Assembly: GCA_914767885.1 (NCBI GenBank)
Contig: CAJZBQ010000063.1
Coordinates: forward strand, 1-64,000
Length of the DNA: 64,000 bases
Direction: 5' to 3'
DNA from: Blepharisma stoltei
Lineage: Eukaryota; Ciliophora; Heterotrichea; Heterotrichida; Blepharismidae
Position 1 is the stretch's first letter, and the number at the start of each line of letters is the position of its first letter. A model generated the notes under the pieces. The model saw only the letters and a list, made by a program, of their open reading frames with translations. It did not search any database and had not been told where the DNA came from. Of the stretch, positions 44,602-55,932 are shown piece by piece. The position numbers and the translations under genes are program-made.

Positions 44602-45599
44602 ATGGCTGGACTTTCTCTCTATGACAAACCCTCAAATTCTCAAAGCTCTCAGCCTCTTGATCTCGAGCAATCTACTAAATTAATAGAGCTCTTTCAATCT
44701 ACTCTACAACAAAACAAAATTCACATTGCATATGAGGTCCGAGCTGCTGTTTTCGAAGATCTTTCTTGCTCCTTTTCACAACAATTAATTGCGGGCATAG
44801 AAGAACTTCACCGCTCTATCGGGGTGGCTTTTGATAATCTTGAACAAAAATTAACTCTCCTTTTATTAAAAAAATAAAAAAAAATTATTTTAGTTAAAAT
44901 TCAGCTTAAGACTTATTTTTAATAATTAAATGATTAAGTGACCGAATTTTCTCATTAGAAACAAAACTTATAAAATTAGAAAATGATTCACAATGTATAA
45001 GTAGTAATCAGCAAAAAATAGATGAAAAAGTATGCAGCAATCAAGAAAAAATTAAAGAACTCCAAATAAAAAACACCGGCATTGAACAATTTGTCTGAAA
45101 TGTCTCAGAGGATACAAAAAAGATGGATAATTTATTAAGGAAATTTTATGATCACCTTTTAGAAATCAACGGTGAGTTAGCTGCAATTAAAGCAAGCCTA
45201 GACAGCAGCTCCTGAAAACCCATAGAAAGGCCTTATGATATGTCAAAAAATATCGAAATCCTCAAAACAGACATCACTGACAAAATCATTGACGAAAAAT
45301 CACAAAATATCGAATTTTATAGAGAATTGAAGCTCGGGATCAACGAGTTAAAAGAAAATGTACAATATTTAGGAGAAAATCATAATAAGCATAAGCTTTC
45401 CCTAGAAAAGTTTGGAGACTGATGCAAAGGTTTGCAGAGCTCGATAATGCAATTCGAATGCAGGATTGCTAAGCTGGATGGAGAAATGAGAATTATAAGA
45501 CAAAAAGAAGAGAAACTAGAAGACTCAGAAAAAAAGAATGAAGAAGTGAGAAAACTGATTCATCTTAATGAGAGAATTTTTACTAATAGAGTTTACTAA
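44602..45599 (+). CDS. Coiled-coil protein, 304 residues
   Basis: Pieces 44602-44853 and 44937-45599 join in frame after removal of an 80-bp IES plus one TTA, giving EQKLSDRIFSLETKL. Three UGA codons are read as Trp. Helical and charged throughout (TDITDKIIDEKSQNIEFYRE, RIIRQKEEKLEDSEKKNEE). No domain recognised. It ends 18 bp before the MCM8 start. Confidence 0.8.
44854..44933. mobile_element. Short IES, 80 bp, TTA duplication
   Basis: TTA at 44851-44853 and 44934-44936 in the same codon phase. The upstream frame meets a TAA inside it. Ends ACTCTCCTTTTATT and AATAATTAAATGA are weakly inverted. Confidence 0.75.
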
Positions 45600-45617
45600 T
45601 AATAGGCGGGATATAAA

Positions 45618-47988
45618 ATGGAAATTAATGATAGAGTGTTAGGGCTTTATTTTCAATCTGAGCTAATGCCAGAAGAAATGAATGCTATAAAACTGCTTGT
45701 GTCATTTTTTGATGACCCTGAAATTTTTACAAAATATTTCCAGTTTAAAAATATCCCAATTGCCACAACCTATTCATATTTAAAAATTATTATTATCTCT
45801 TTTAAAGACAATATCAGCGCAAGCCTTAAAATTACTATAATTAAGTTATTAGAAATCCAATACAAATCCTTATCCAAATGAATTCAATTTAAATTACTCC
45901 AAAATTCTAGCTGACTCTACCCGATCAATTGAGCTGACTGAAGTCCTGCAAACTTTAAGATACAAGCCAGACGTTTTTTTGCCTACAATCCACGCAGCAG
46001 TCCATCAAATATTTTTCAAGCACTATCCTCAAGTTCCAATTCAAAACCCTATTCGAATTTTTATTACAAAATATGACGTAATTACTCTTCTTTCCAACAT
46101 AAGAAGTGCTATGATACAGCGTTTTGTCTGTATCTCCGGAAGTGTCGTTAAAATGTCCCCAAGAAAGCCCTATGTAATCGGCATGGATTTTTTATGTCTA
46201 AAATGCAGCGCTCATGTCCCCACTACTTTTCCTGAAGGAAAATACACCTTACCTATGCTTTGTTCAAATCAAGACTGTAGAAATATAAAAGCTTTTCAGC
46301 CTTTAAGAGACACAGCGAAGCTTGTGAACTGGCAACGAATTAAGGTCCAAGAATGCTCAAGTGATGACCAAATTGGTGTTCCATTAACAATGGAATGTGA
46401 AGCTAAAAATCTTGATATTTCTCATATATCGGTAGGCGACCCTGTCACTATTATGGGAATAGTAAGAGCTGAAAGCTCTGATGTCCATAAGATAAAAAAT
46501 ACAGGACTTTATGGACTTTATTTAGAAATTGTGACAGTTGTAACGAATAAAGATAACGAATGCGAAGTAGAAGACTTGACTAGCGAGGAAATTGCCAGGA
46601 TTAAAGAGATGGCGAAAAGTAAAAACATTTTCCATAGCTTGGTGAAGAACTTCTGTGGGGTGATTTATGGGCTGGAAAAAGTAAAAGCAGGGTTATTATT
46701 ATCATTATTAGGAGGAAATGATATGCAATCTAGAGGGACTTCACATGTACTTGTAATTGGGGAGCCGGGGCTAGGAAAAACTCAATTAATTAAGACTGCT
46801 TTGGGGTATTCTCCGAGAGGAATTTATATCTCAGCTGCTACAAAGACGGGGTTAACGGTTAGTATTGCAAAAGAAAATGGGCAGCAGTCTATGAGGGCTG
46901 GAGGGCTTGTTATGGCTGACGAAGGAATCTGTGCAATTGATGAGTTTGATAAAATGGGAAAAGAGCAAGAGTCTCTATTAGAAGTCATGGAGGAGCAAAC
47001 TATGACCATAGCTAAATCAGGAATTTACTGCAATTTAAGGGTTAGAGCTACTGTAATTGCTGCAGCAAACCCTGTGCAAGGCCATTATAACCCTTCTAGG
47101 ACCCTTTCAGAAAATTTAAAAATAAATGCTGCTGTATTGTCACGGTTTGACCTGGTATTTTTATTGCTGGAAAATCATGAAGCACAGATTTCTCGGCACG
47201 TCATCAATATCCACAGTGGGGTGAAGCGTAATTTTGATCCAGGTTTCAGAAATTTTGAGATGCCTCCTCCACCCTCAGTAAGACGACTGTGAACCCAATC
47301 AAGCACAACTTCTCAACGGTCAGTCAATGATGTTCCTTTAGAAACAGAATCATTTACAGGATACATGAAAAGAGTAAGCCAAGAATTACAAACGAATATT
47401 TCCCATGATATTATTAAAAAATATATCAATTATGCGCGGAAGCATATTCATCCAAGACTATCACAAGGCGCTATAGACTTATTAAATGCCTTTTTCTCCA
47501 AGCTTAGAAAAGATTCCCCTGGAAACGGAATCCCAGTGACTTCGAGACAATTGGAATCTCTTAAAAGATTAGCTGAAGCTAGAGCCAAAGCGGAGCTCAG
47601 AGAAATTGCTTCAGAAATTGATGCAATGGAAGTAATAAAGCTTTACCAAGAAACCATTTATGACTTCAAAACACAAGATTTCGTAATGCCGAGGATGACG
47701 AGAAAAAGGGGAACTGACCGCCCGCTTGGAGAGCTGAGCGTAGCGAAGCAACAACTTGTATTTTTAGATAAAATTAGAGAAGAAATAGAATCTAGAGGAG
47801 ATGATGCCTTTTCTTTCCAAGAGCTATTGACTTTGTCGAAAGACCTTGGTATGAGGGTCGGAGATTTTGGGTTTTTCATAGAAAGGCTTAACCAATCAAA
47901 CTTGCTTTTAAAGAAGCCTGGGGGGATGTATATTATGCTTTACATTAATTTTCTTATAAAGAAGGCTATTTTTTATATATATAATTAA
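45618..47988 (+). CDS. MCM8: MCM8-like AAA+ replicative helicase
   Basis: About 780 residues. N-terminal OB region, then a zinc finger (CLKC at about 46197, later CSNQDC), then the MCM core: Walker A GEPGLGKTQ (46761), GLTVSIAKENG, Walker B CAIDEFDKMG (46931), sensor-1 AAANPVQGHYN, arginine finger LSRFDLVFLLLE. The GHYN..RTLSENLK stretch and the C-terminal winged helix ending LLLKKPGG fit MCM8 rather than MCM2-7. Known role: homologous recombination and meiotic double-strand break repair, usually with MCM9. UGA Trp at 45879 and 47290. The frame shifts by one near 45855; either a one-base error or a tiny IES (about 40-43 bp between TTA copies). Confidence 0.88.
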
Positions 47989-48096
47989 TGATTTTTATGC
48001 TCAAAATCAATTTTATTTTGCAGAAATTAGTATAAGCCACTATAAAGTTTTACAGAGTGCATTATAATTAACTAAAAGTTTTCAATTTAAATATGT

Positions 48097-49137
48097 TTAA
48101 TTAGCCATATTTCTTGCTGATTTTTTCCTCTGATATCTCTCATTCATCTGGCCAGTGTAATTTTCTCTATAATTAGTTGTGAATTGCCCATTCCAAGAAA
48201 CCCTGGCTTGAAAATCATCGACTATTCCGTGATCTCTTTTAGGCATATGGTCCTTGGTGAAAGGTCTGAAGTCTTTTCTTGAAGTGGTTTCATGCATCTG
48301 CACAGTTACAGGTGAAAGAACACCTGAGCCTTTCCAAAAGTTAGGGTTTGGGGGTTTTCCTTTGTTTTCGTAGAGACTTTGATCATATTTTCTGAATTCT
48401 TTTGCGTAGTTTGAGACTGCTTGAAGCTTTAATTCGTCTCCTCTGAACGGTAATGATGAAACTGCAGCTCTTTGAGCCCTGTATTCTCCATATCCTTGAA
48501 AATCTTGCTGGTAGCTTGATCTGCTGGCGAATTTCAGTTTAAAGCTATCAGGGGTTTTATCCTTATAAAATTAATTTTCAGACCATTATCATGAGGTCAA
48601 AATCTTTTTTTGTATAAATTAGTGCAATATTTCTATAAATACATAATAATATTTAAACACCTTCAAAATAACTTCCTTCGCTTTTTTTGGCTCAAGAGGA
48701 AATGCCTGGAAATCCTTTTTGTACATGGAAGTTGCATCAATATGAAAATTAGTGTGTCTATAAGAAAGATCTCTGGCTGTGCTTGGTGGCTGGGGTGGAT
48801 ACTTAGGATACTTCAGCTTATAAGTGGTGGAGAATTGAGATGACGTGCTTTTCAGCATTCTCCTGTACTCACCAGGGCAAAGATGCTTCCCACAGTTACA
48901 GAGATGGCAGAGGCACTGGTCAACCATATGCTCCATCTCTGAAACTGGAGGCAAATTAGGGTTATTCAAAGCGCACCAATCTTCGCCTGTTGGGATTATT
49001 GCTGGGTCTTCTTGATTCTGGTATACGTTGGCCAATTGAAAATTTGGAACACTTGAGGCTGATTTTAGCTTTGCTCGGTCATTTGCGGATAAACCTGTGT
49101 GAGGACGACTAGCAGCTGCGGACGGAGGTGACTGCAT
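48097..49137 (-). CDS. SAXO-like microtubule stabiliser (FAM154 family)
   Basis: 319 residues after removal of a predicted 78-bp IES. The N-terminal signature CLCHLCNCGKHLCP is the Cys-rich motif of SAXO/MAP6-related proteins, followed by repeated Mn-like modules (SQFSTTYKLKYPKY, ATSMYKKDFQAFPLEP, RSSYQQDFQGYGEY, TTSRKDFRPFTKDHMPK). Family members bind and stabilise axonemal microtubules and sit inside or on doublets of cilia. The start is the ATG at 49137. Tail-to-tail with MCM8. Confidence 0.9.
48569..48646. mobile_element. Short IES, about 78 bp
   Basis: TAA copies at 48566-48568 and 48647-48649 (TTA on the coding strand) in matching codon phase; both frames stop in between. Joined reading: KVFKYYKDKTPDSFKLKF. 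Repeated TTA at the left makes the border uncertain by 3 bp. Confidence 0.65.
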
Positions 49138-49357
49138 GAGATTAGAATTTAAATTTATTATTTTGAGGAGATTTCCATATATTAAATTTTCCTTGTATTA
49201 TGAGCAAATTTATCTATTTGCCCATTGAGAAATCCAAAATAAAATTGTATACAAATTTGCTCTCATAATTTAATAGGGAAAAAAGATAAATTCTTAAAAA
49301 TAATTTAAATCCAGCTCAATTATAAGGATAAAGTTTATTAATAAGTTTCTAGCATAT

Positions 49358-50191
49358 TTATTCACTTATTTTTTCATTCTCTTTGCTCATTTTTTCATTT
49401 TCTTCACTTATTGCTGTCAAGACCCTTACTTTGTCATCTAGCAACTTATTGACTCTTTCTTTAGATCTCTGCACAATTTCCCATGCTTTTTCAGTGATTT
49501 TGCTTAACTGTAAGTCTTCATCTTCAGTCATGAATTTTTCAATTTCTCCATGATCCGGTTTTTCAATTGTATCAAGATTTTCACTAGAAATTCTGAATTC
49601 TTCTTCAGTCTCATCAAACTGCTCATTTTCAATTGGAGCATATTTTGGGACTCTAAATATGCCTTACTCTAGTCCTAAAATCCTCAATCTTTCTTCAGGT
49701 CTCACAGCACTCCCATCAAGCTCATCAAGGTAAGGCAAAGCTTTTATTAAAGTTTCTCTATACTCGGATTCCGAAGCACAAGGATTTCCATTCAGTTTTA
49801 ATATAGAAATGTCGTTAGGAATTTCTTCAGTGCTCAGCAAAATAATTTGATTATTTGCTAAATTGAGATATAGCAAATTTTTCAGTGTTTTTAGACCTTG
49901 GATATAAGTGATTTTGTTTCCTTCTAAAGTCAGAAACTCCAAGTTTATCATGAACTCTAGATTCTGAATTTTTTCAATTAAATTGTACTGCAGATGAAGA
50001 TATTTTATGTGGGAATACAGTTCCAAGTTATCGATTTCTATTATATTTTGCCATTCTAAATGCAAAATATATGATTGCATAACTTTTTCAATCCTATATA
50101 AGACTTACTGCTCCTCCCTTCCTAATGTTTCTTGTTCTGTTGATGTTAGATTTAATTTCAAAATCAGATCTGTGCAAATTTTCTTTGACAT
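49358..50191 (-). CDS. Leucine-rich repeat protein, LRRC46-like
   Basis: 267 residues after removal of two 15-nt introns; the first exon starts at ATG 50191 (MSKKICTDLILKLNL). Four or five 22-residue LRRs (HIKYLHLQYNLIEKIQN, NLEFLTLEGNKITYIQG, NLLYLNLANNQIILLS) end with an LRR cap (LKLNGNPCASESEYRETLI..LPYLDELDG), very like LRRC46, a cilia and sperm-tail protein. The C-terminal 90 residues are a charged coiled coil. The start lies 20 bp from the stop of the upstream gene on the same strand. Confidence 0.88.
49653..49667 (-). other. 15-nt spliceosomal intron
   Basis: Minus strand GTAAGGCATATTTAG in the LRRC46-like gene. Skips a TAA; joins LGLE to VPKYAPIEN. Confidence 0.92.
50094..50108 (-). 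other. 15-nt spliceosomal intron
   Basis: Minus strand GTAAGTCTTATATAG in the LRRC46-like gene; joins GREEQ to IEKVMQSYILHLEW and supplies the upstream start codon. Confidence 0.92.
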
Positions 50192-50211
50192 TTTTTATAT
50201 TAAATTTCTAA

Positions 50212-52610
50212 TTATAGTGATATTATTTTCGCTGAAGAAATTCTATGGTTTTTTTCTTTTTTTAGCCTTGATGCATGCTTTGATTTTCGCTTTTTTATTT
50301 TTATCAGACTTTGCTGAGAATTGGTGTTTGTCGTGCTTTTTGGAGACATCAGGGATTGAGTTGATGGACTTTGCAGGCAATCTGAAGCAGGAAGGATTTC
50401 AAATCATTCATCAGGCAATGGGTCGCAAGTTGTATAATCTGAAGGAGGCAAATAGACCCCATGAAATGGCCTCAGCTTTAATTCAGATACTTTATGCCCC
50501 ACATCTCATATAATTCCAATGTTTGCTCTTAACATAGGACCTCCCATGTTTTGATAATAAGTCTTCTTTATTACAAAGGGGCTTTCAAAGTCTTTTAATA
50601 TCAAACTTGTATGTCCAATTTCTTCGTTATCTGAGACAAGTCTTACAAGAATGCTAGGATTTTTATTTAGAAAGTGGCAAAACGAATTTCTACCATTACT
50701 AAAAAAATAAAAAAGCCTCACTCCCCCTACTTGATCTAGCATCACCATTTAAAATTTGAAAAAATAGCCCTTGTCCTTGACGAATTATTTTCCTATTATC
50801 ATTAGTGCATGAAATATTTTATATATAAAAAATTTTATATAAATATATAAATCTCCACCCAATCGAATAATGGCAATTGGCTCAATTAAGATGTGAAAGT
50901 CAGTTTTTGGATATTTAAAACCCCATCTTTAGGGGTCTTTATCTTGAATTTATGGGTTTCCCCTAAAAATTCATATTCTATATAATAAGAATTTTTTAGC
51001 TGAAATTTGTCACCACATTCATTTAATTCAGAAAATACAAGTAAAACACGAAACTTATCAAGAGAATAAAATCTATTTCGGGATGTAGGGTCATCTTTTA
51101 TTACACGAAGTGAAACCTCAGGGATTAATTCATATTCTTGAGGAGGCGGATCTTCATGCTTTGTTGGTATTCCTAAAGCTCGGCCAAATCTCTGCTCAAG
51201 TTCTTTAAGCACTTGTGTTTCTGTATAAAGTTTAAAACAATAGTCACAAACATGGTAATTTTGATATAAAGTCGCTTCATCAATATGCCGATACTCTTTA
51301 TTTTCCAGTCACGATACGATTTTTCCCCTTCTTCTTAGGTGCTCTTCCATCTCAAAAATCATTTTCAACGTAAGTTCATGACTAAGCCACTCATATCCAA
51401 CATGACAAAATTCGCATCTTTTGAGTTTTTTATACTCGACCAAGCCTTTTTGTGATTTTTGGTCAAATCTATCATCATCCATACTCTGAGGCAAAAAAAT
51501 ATCTATTTGTGGAATAATATTATTTATAACTTTAAAGGCTTTCACATCAATCATTCACCACATATCGCCTTCATCTTTAATAAAATCACATACAAATTCT
51601 TCAAAATTTATTTTCAGCATCCTTTCTAAATATAGCAGCATCTTTCCGATAATAGCAGAAGTTTCGTCAACGAATTTTCCTCCTTTGACTTGAACAATAT
51701 TAGAGTTTTCATCAGTTAAATAGCCTCCTTGTGGCATTGCTGAAGGATTAGTGATAAGTCAGCAATATGGCCTTTTGCCTATCTGCACCACAGTTCTGCA
51801 GATAAATGCTTTGATGCCTCGACATTTAATGAATTTTTGTAAGCATCATTTATCACGGTCACGCTTCTGGGAAACTCTTATCATTTCTTTAAGCTCGTCA
51901 GCAGTTACTACAGTTGCAGTATTTCCGGTAACTCTTCCCAATTTATGGTCGTAATATTGCTTTTTACTTACTCCAACTGGTGTATTTCCGGATAAATTTC
52001 TACCAATTTTGTCAATGATATCTTTTTCTGCGAAGTTTTCGATTCTGCAGACTTCACCTTCTAGGTCAGAATAAATCCAATAAGGTCTATCAGTATCATT
52101 ATAAACAATTGTATCTGGGACTCACAGCTGTAACTTCCGTCGGATTCCTTGTAATCTAGGGTGAGCACTAACTTTACCGATTTAATAGTGAAAAACTGCA
52201 TTATTTCCACAAAAAATAGTTTCCCTCCAATTTGATAGTAAAATATAAAAAAATAATCGTATATATTTTATTTATAATTACCTTAATTCATTTTTGTTGA
52301 TGAAAAAAAACAAATTATTAGCTGTATAAAATATTCATAGGTGTTTTAATAGTAACAAAGAAATATTATTATTAATTGAAGGGATAAGAAATTTAAAAAA
52401 AGAGCACGTCGGACCAAAATCATATGTATATTCATAGCCTGGACCTAAACAGTTGACCTTTTCAGTCAAGATTTGTCTAGATTTTTCTTTAAATGCAGAA
52501 CCTTGCAGTTGTGTAAGAGGGATGTTTGACTTATGAAGAGCAAACTCTTCATTTTCATCAGATTTTTGTTTGCCAAAAGCTTGATGATCAAAAGCTTCTT
52601 GGAAATACAT
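50212..52610 (-). CDS. Unknown 665-residue protein with CxxC pairs and a C2-like region
   Basis: Removing two IESs (52177-52392 and 50721-50899) with one TNA each gives exactly 666 codons. Joins read SFFKVSAHPRLQG and NIQKLRLFYFFSNG. UGA Trp codons occur throughout (e.g. DRDKWCLQKFIKCRG, GDMWWMIDVKAF). Two Cys pairs, CEFCHVGYEW and CDYCFKLY, could bind zinc. After them comes a beta-rich region (FRVLLVFSELNECGDKFQL, SILVRLVSDNEEIGHTSLI) that could be a C2-like fold, then a Ser/Lys-rich tail. No family recognised. It ends 20 bp before the LRRC46-like start. Confidence 0.8.
50721..50899. mobile_element. IES, 179 bp, TCA duplication
   Basis: TCA at 50718-50720 and 50900-50902. Left end CTCCCCCTACTTGATCTAGC is a worn relative of the GATCGAACGAT family; the right end is more decayed (CCAATTGGCTCAATTAAG region). 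Restores the host frame on removal. Confidence 0.82.
52177..52392. mobile_element. IES, 216 bp, TTA duplication
   Basis: TTA at 52174-52176 and 52393-52395 in matching codon phase; both host frames stop inside. TTTAATAGT occurs near both ends as a direct rather than inverted repeat. Interior AT-rich. Confidence 0.75.
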
Positions 52611-52669
52611 TTCACTTACTCTAATTTATCTAGAAGTAATAATCAATAGATTATAAATTTCTCTTAAAA

Positions 52670-53337
52670 TTATTTTTTGCTATTATAAAATAAAGAATTT
52701 AGTTGCTGTATTTCTTACTTACTTAGTTACATAGTTTTTAAGGTGTCTAGTGCCCACACCCCTTAATGAAAAAGGGTCAAGCGACAACTAGTGACGTCAC
52801 CAAGCCATCTTGGAATATGTGGTCAGCCCACACCCAAGCCTTCTATAAGGCTAGTCGCCAGATAAATCGCCGCACATCTCACCCGGCGCGTTGCCGTCGC
52901 TCGTCCAGACTCAGCTCCTGCGCGTGTTCCGCCTAAGGGTCATCCTCCCGTGGGGACGTGCTGAGAGGTAAAACTCCGAAATCTTGAGTGCACTGAGGAG
53001 TCGTGCCTTTGGTTATCCCCAAAGTTAAACGACTATTGCTGTGCAGAAGTTCTCGAGAGAAAAACCCAACCCCATAAATAAAATTCCATGAGGGAGAGAA
53101 AATTGGCAGAGCCAATTTCTCTCGAACCGAATGCCATTTTATTTATAGTTGCTGTATTTCAGATATTGATTTGATATTCGGCTCCATGTCAAATGACAGT
53201 GGATTTTTGATAGTGTATATTTCATCGAAATGCATTTGTTCGAAAATTTTTAAATAGTGTGACATTTGGTCGAAATTTAACGGCTTTTTTTGCTTAAATG
53301 TCTCACTATCAAAAAGTGTCAACCAATTTTCTACCAA
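52670..53337 (-). CDS. Short gene or 3' exon of unknown function
   Basis: A frame of about 75 codons (LTLFDSETFKQKKPLNFDQM, then IFEQMHFDEIYTIKN) continues across a SINE-like insert as EIQQLNSLFYNSKK and stops at 52670. No ATG lies at its 5' end. Just upstream is a TTA-flanked element (53347-53787); joining across it leaves an in-frame TAA, so the true upstream exon is unclear. It may be a decaying gene or a small one with a sequence error. No domain recognised. Confidence 0.5.
52715..53145 (-). mobile_element. SINE-like element, 431 bp
   Basis: Perfect 15-bp target repeat TAGTTGCTGTATTTC at 52700-52714 and 53146-53160. Tail TTACTTACTTAGTTAC at the left; minus-strand head ATAAATAAAATGGCATTCGG at the right. 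Same subfamily as the outer element at 27991-28975. Near the head is a short hairpin (GAGAGAAAATTGGC and its inverse). Confidence 0.9.
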
Positions 53338-53346
53338 AAGTACTTA

Positions 53347-53787
53347 CTCACCCCCCATCCTTGATCGAACGGCTCGCCATCGTTCGATCAAGGATGGGGG
53401 GTTAAAAAATATATATATATATATTTTTTTTTTTAATATTTTGATTTATTGGTTGCCCCTTTAAACTGTATATAATTTTAATTTGTTCCTTATTGAATTA
53501 AAATTTGTTTTTTTTAAATTTTAAAGAATCTCTATATTTTTAGATTATTGAGTTTTTAAGCCTAGGTTGATGACTAAAGCACTTCGGATGGTTGATTCCG
53601 TAGCTTTCTGTCGTCTCAAAGTCTCTGAAAACAACTTCATTAGGCACATCTTCCCAAGCTTTTGATAACTAATATATTTTTATATAAAAATTTGCATGAT
53701 ATGAAAATCGTTCGATCAAGGATGGGAATTAATTTTCCCAATTTTTAGGAATTTTTACAGTCAATCATTCGATCAAGGATGAGGGAG
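53347..53787. mobile_element. GATCGAACGAT-family element, 441 bp
   Basis: TTA at 53344-53346 and 53788-53790. Ends CCCCCCATCCTTGATCGAAC, inverted at the right. The left end is a tight hairpin around GGCTCGCC. The interior core (about 53555-53665) is the reverse complement of 11020-11130. Confidence 0.87.
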
Positions 53788-53790
53788 TTA

Positions 53791-55932
53791 GGTGAAATGC
53801 ACAATATCAAAAATACACGATCATTGGGCATGCACCAGATATTTCGTATTTTAATTTATTGTAAGGTTAATTTAATATGGGAAAACAAATCACATAACTG
53901 ATATGAGAGAAGTTTATTTAAAATTTGAATTTATAAAGATAGATGCAATTATTATATAAAAACAATTATTATAATAGCGAAATATGCTTTAATCCGTCTA
54001 TATTTCGCACTTAGATAGTTCATATGGATTTTTGGTATACAAACTGAGAATATATTCTGAAAGATCATTTCATATTTCTTTAGATATAATTGGAATATTA
54101 TCACTAGCTTTCCTCTCATAAGAAAAAAAATTAGAAAAATCCTACTCTAACCTTTCTTAATTGGAGAATGATAATTTTTTTCATATAAAAAATTTTAAAT
54201 GAAATATTTGACTAGCAGCTTACCCTTTAAAATTTTATATATTAAACCAATTTTATTTTGAAGAATTTTGATTTTGATGTTTTTTTAACCTCAAAATATT
54301 TTTAATATAGATTTAAATTCAACCTCGACAAATATACAAAAAATTTTCTTGCTTGCTGATAGTAAGTAAGCATATTCAGAATTCTAATTTATTTATATTT
54401 TCTAGCATTAAATCAAATCATTATCAGATATTCTGAATCAATAATTAAATGACTGCTCAAAATAAATTTCATATTTCCATTGAGTAACTTAGCCCAAATC
54501 TAAAAAAATGGCAAGTATTTTTCATTAAAACTTAGATGTCAATTTAATTCATGGCTTTGATTGCATGTTATCATAAAATTGGTATTCATTTGAAAACTTA
54601 CAATATAATAAAGTTTTGTTTCCACTAAAAGAGTCCTCATAAGGTCTAATATATCATGACAGAGAATATTCTTCTATTTCTTTTAGATTTTCATATGGCC
54701 AAGGCATTCAATTAGTAATAATTCAGGTTTTGAAAAAGTGGATTATGAAAAATAAGTATTGCCTTCGAATTAGGACATAAAAAAGGGGTTTCAAGTCTAT
54801 ATAGTGATATAAAATCTATGTGAAAGTATTTAATGGTATGCTATGGCTTATAAGCACGTTTGAATTTTCTTAACTCTCCCTTTCTTTGAACAAGTAAAAT
54901 CACTTGAAAATTTTCAAAATTTCATTAAATATAAAAGGAAATTATTATAGTAAAACATATAACTAATCCTGCTAAACATTTAAACATTTGCATTACATAT
55001 ATATAATACGTAATTTTAATTTTTACTTTTCCAATTTTTGGGAATTTTTTTCAATTTCGAATAATAAAAATTTACTATAAAATTTATATAGTTTGGCTCA
55101 TAAGAGAGAGAAAGAATTTTTAAAGGCCTTAAATTCTCCTTAATCATCCCCCTTTAATTGAAACAAAAAAATACTGTTACAATTAAAAGGATTAATTTTT
55201 TTTCATAAAAAATATTTATATTTAAGTTTTTTTTATAATAAATTTTAAAATATAAATTGAGCATATAAATTAAATTTATTTATTTTTATGAAAAATAATT
55301 AAAAAAATTAACTAATACAATGTTAAAAATGTTTAATGTATTTTATCAAGAATCAAATAAAAAAATTAATCGATTCAGCTTAATAACTATTTAAACAGTA
55401 TTCTATTTGCGCTTTATCTATTAGATTGAATCAAAGCTAATTTTATAAAAATTATCTTTATTTTTTTTTTAAAAATATAAATTGAGCATTAATTATTTTA
55501 TAAAAAATTAAATAAATATCAGTAGATTTAGTGTGAAAACTGTTTTTAAATAGCATTTTACTTCTATTTGCCTATATAAAAACTAGTAATTTCATCTTTA
55601 ATATATTTAAAACCATAAATTGAGAACAATAATTTGAATTTTAATTTATTTTTATAAAAATTTAAATAACAAAATTAATCTATTCAGCTTAAAAAAAACG
55701 TTTAAATAGCATTCTGCTTGCATTTTTCTACTACATTAGGCCAAAGCGAGTTTATAAAATTTAGCATTTTCATCGTTAGAATTATCTAATGAAAAACAAA
55801 TTCGTTCAAATTTAAAAGGGGCTAAAATACCAAAAAATGCAAAATTTACCGATCTTTTGTTCAATTTAAAGGTGGGGAGTTAATATTACAAATAATAAAT
55901 CTATTAAACTTTAAGTCTACTTATTAAAATAT
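53791..55932. other. Two kilobases of AT-rich intergenic DNA with element remains
   Basis: No gene seen. A worn BogoMITE-like stretch begins TAACTCTCCCTTTCTTTGAAC at about 54871 and keeps interior features (ACTTTTCCAATTTTTGGGAA) to about 55125, but no clean right end. The TTTAA-type element 55143-55879 follows. The remainder (53791-54870) shows nothing I can name. Confidence 0.55.
55143..55879. mobile_element. TTTAA-type element, 737 bp
   Basis: TTA at 55140-55142 and 55880-55882. Ends CCCCCTTTAATTGAAAC and, inverted, CTCCCCACCTTTAAATTGAAC. Internal direct units with TATAAATTGAGCA recur three times (about 55250, 55476 and 55613), so part of it is an array of roughly 140-225-bp repeats. Confidence 0.72.

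Noticed and set aside
50270-50513. Plus-strand frame with a hydrophobic N-terminus, like a small secreted protein
   Set aside because: The minus strand is open with UGA as Trp across the whole stretch and continues the CxxC/C2-like gene to a stop at 50212, so this is a shadow.
53791-53860. Possible upstream exon of the 52670-53337 gene
   Set aside because: Joining across the 53347-53787 element leaves an in-frame TAA, and no ATG or intron makes a clean reading.
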